Assembly (NCBI GenBank): GCA_023228725.1
Contig: JALOAQ010000125.1
Location: forward strand, 1-7,979
Source: Bacteroidales bacterium
Lineage (GTDB): Bacteria > Bacteroidota > Bacteroidia > Bacteroidales > ML635J-15
Direction: 5' to 3'
Length of the DNA stretch: 7,979 bases
In this document: positions 7,468 through 7,979 of the stretch, piece after piece
How positions within the stretch are numbered: position 1 is the stretch's first letter
Layout: each line of letters opens with the position of its first letter
Program-made: the position numbers and the translations under genes
Notes under the pieces: generated by a model
What the model saw: only the letters and a program-made list of their open reading frames with translations
Told to the model about the DNA's origin: nothing
Databases searched by the model: none

Positions 7468-7979
7468 ATGAATCTTACCGGCACACATATCAATTATTAC
7501 CGACTTTGTAAACGAAAACTTTGGCTTTTCTGTTATGATATACAAATGGAACAAACATCGGATAAAGTTGCAGACGGCAAAGTTATAGAAGAAGAGTCTT
7601 ATGCACAACGAAGCGAAAAATATTCTCAAATAGAACTTTCCTATGACTATGCAGAAATTAGGCTTAGTGGTAAGATAGATTTTATTGATATTAGAAATAA
7701 GATTTTACACGAAACTAAAAGGAGCAATAAAGTTGAAGATGCACATATCTGGCAGGTGAAATTTTATTTATGGCTTATGAAACTGAATGAAATTGAGGTG
7801 AATAAAGGAATTATAGAATACCCAAAACTTAGAATTACAGAGGAAGTTTTTTTAATTAATTCAGATATTGAATATTTAAAAAAAGTGATTTTTGAAATAA
7901 AAGATTTAATAAATACTAAGACTTGTCCTGTAGTTTTAAATGCAAAAATATGTAAAAGTTGTAGTTATTATGACTTTTG
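7468..7979 (+). CDS. cas4: Cas4 RecB-like nuclease with Fe-S cluster, 3' partial
   Basis: Adaptation nuclease that trims new spacer precursors and selects those with a PAM, working with Cas1-Cas2 (family knowledge). 170 codons are visible: GTHINYYRLCKRKLWLF at residues 5-21 with the first cluster cysteine C14; SGKIDFID at 67-74 with D71; HETK at 81-84 giving the E82-x-K84 catalytic pair; WQVKFY at 95-100, the Q-x3-Y motif; and CKSC at 162-165. The window ends after the TG of codon 171, exactly where the fourth cysteine (C-x2-C-x5-C) is expected. The segment GKVIEEESY (37-45) has Glu41 where many Cas4 proteins have a His. The start is bounded by an in-frame TAA at 7450-7452. Typical length is 165-200 aa, so only a few residues are missing. 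cas1 and cas2 are expected next. Confidence 0.94.
   Translation, partial: MNLTGTHINYYRLCKRKLWLFCYDIQMEQTSDKVADGKVIEEESYAQRSEKYSQIELSYDYAEIRLSGKIDFIDIRNKILHETKRSNKVEDAHIWQVKFYLWLMKLNEIEVNKGIIEYPKLRITEEVFLINSDIEYLKKVIFEIKDLINTKTCPVVLNAKICKSCSYYDF

Noticed and set aside
7420..7629. Minus-strand frame across the ATPase-cas4 junction
   Set aside because: It is antisense to clear Cas4 coding sequence and spans the intergenic gap; no family resemblance.

Overview
The window carries most of a subtype I-B CRISPR-Cas locus, all on the + strand, probably from a member of the Bacteroidota. Three things point there. The DNA is very AT-rich. The start codons follow A-rich leaders such as TTTTTTAAAAA rather than Shine-Dalgarno sequences. 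The best promoter, upstream of the ATPase gene, has the Bacteroidota form TTTG-N20-TAtcTTTG. The protein sequences also look like the Cas8b/Cas7b/Cas5b/Cas4 set found in that phylum. The genus cannot be told from this sequence.

Left part (2-6017), interference module. The order is cas8b (5' end cut by the window), cas7, cas5 and cas3. The genes are packed with gaps of 26 and 12 nt and then a 13-nt overlap, so they probably form one operon. Cas8b, Cas7 and Cas5 should form the Cascade complex that carries the crRNA. Cas3, with an HD nuclease and a helicase, should degrade the target. The 3' end of cas8b probably also yields a separate small subunit (Cas11b) from an internal start at 1484.

Middle part (6018-6237), a 220-nt regulatory gap. 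It holds a weak hairpin after cas3, a 31-codon ORF that may be a gene remnant, a three-copy degenerate repeat of about 28 bp period, and a strong promoter whose spacer contains a perfect 15-bp palindrome. Within the repeats, copies two and three coincide with the promoter elements.

Right part (6238-7979). A 402-aa AAA ATPase with a DUF4143-type C-terminus is followed 21 nt later by cas4, which runs off the window just before the codon for its last cluster cysteine. Cas4 normally opens the adaptation module (cas4-cas1-cas2), so cas1 and cas2 are expected just beyond the window. The ATPase therefore sits between the interference and adaptation halves, and its promoter could also drive cas4. This ATPase family is not a standard Cas component, so it is the least expected element here.

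No CRISPR array, cas6, tRNA, rRNA or insertion sequence is visible. The candidates most worth following are the ATPase cassette with its repeat-covered promoter and the internal Cas11b start.
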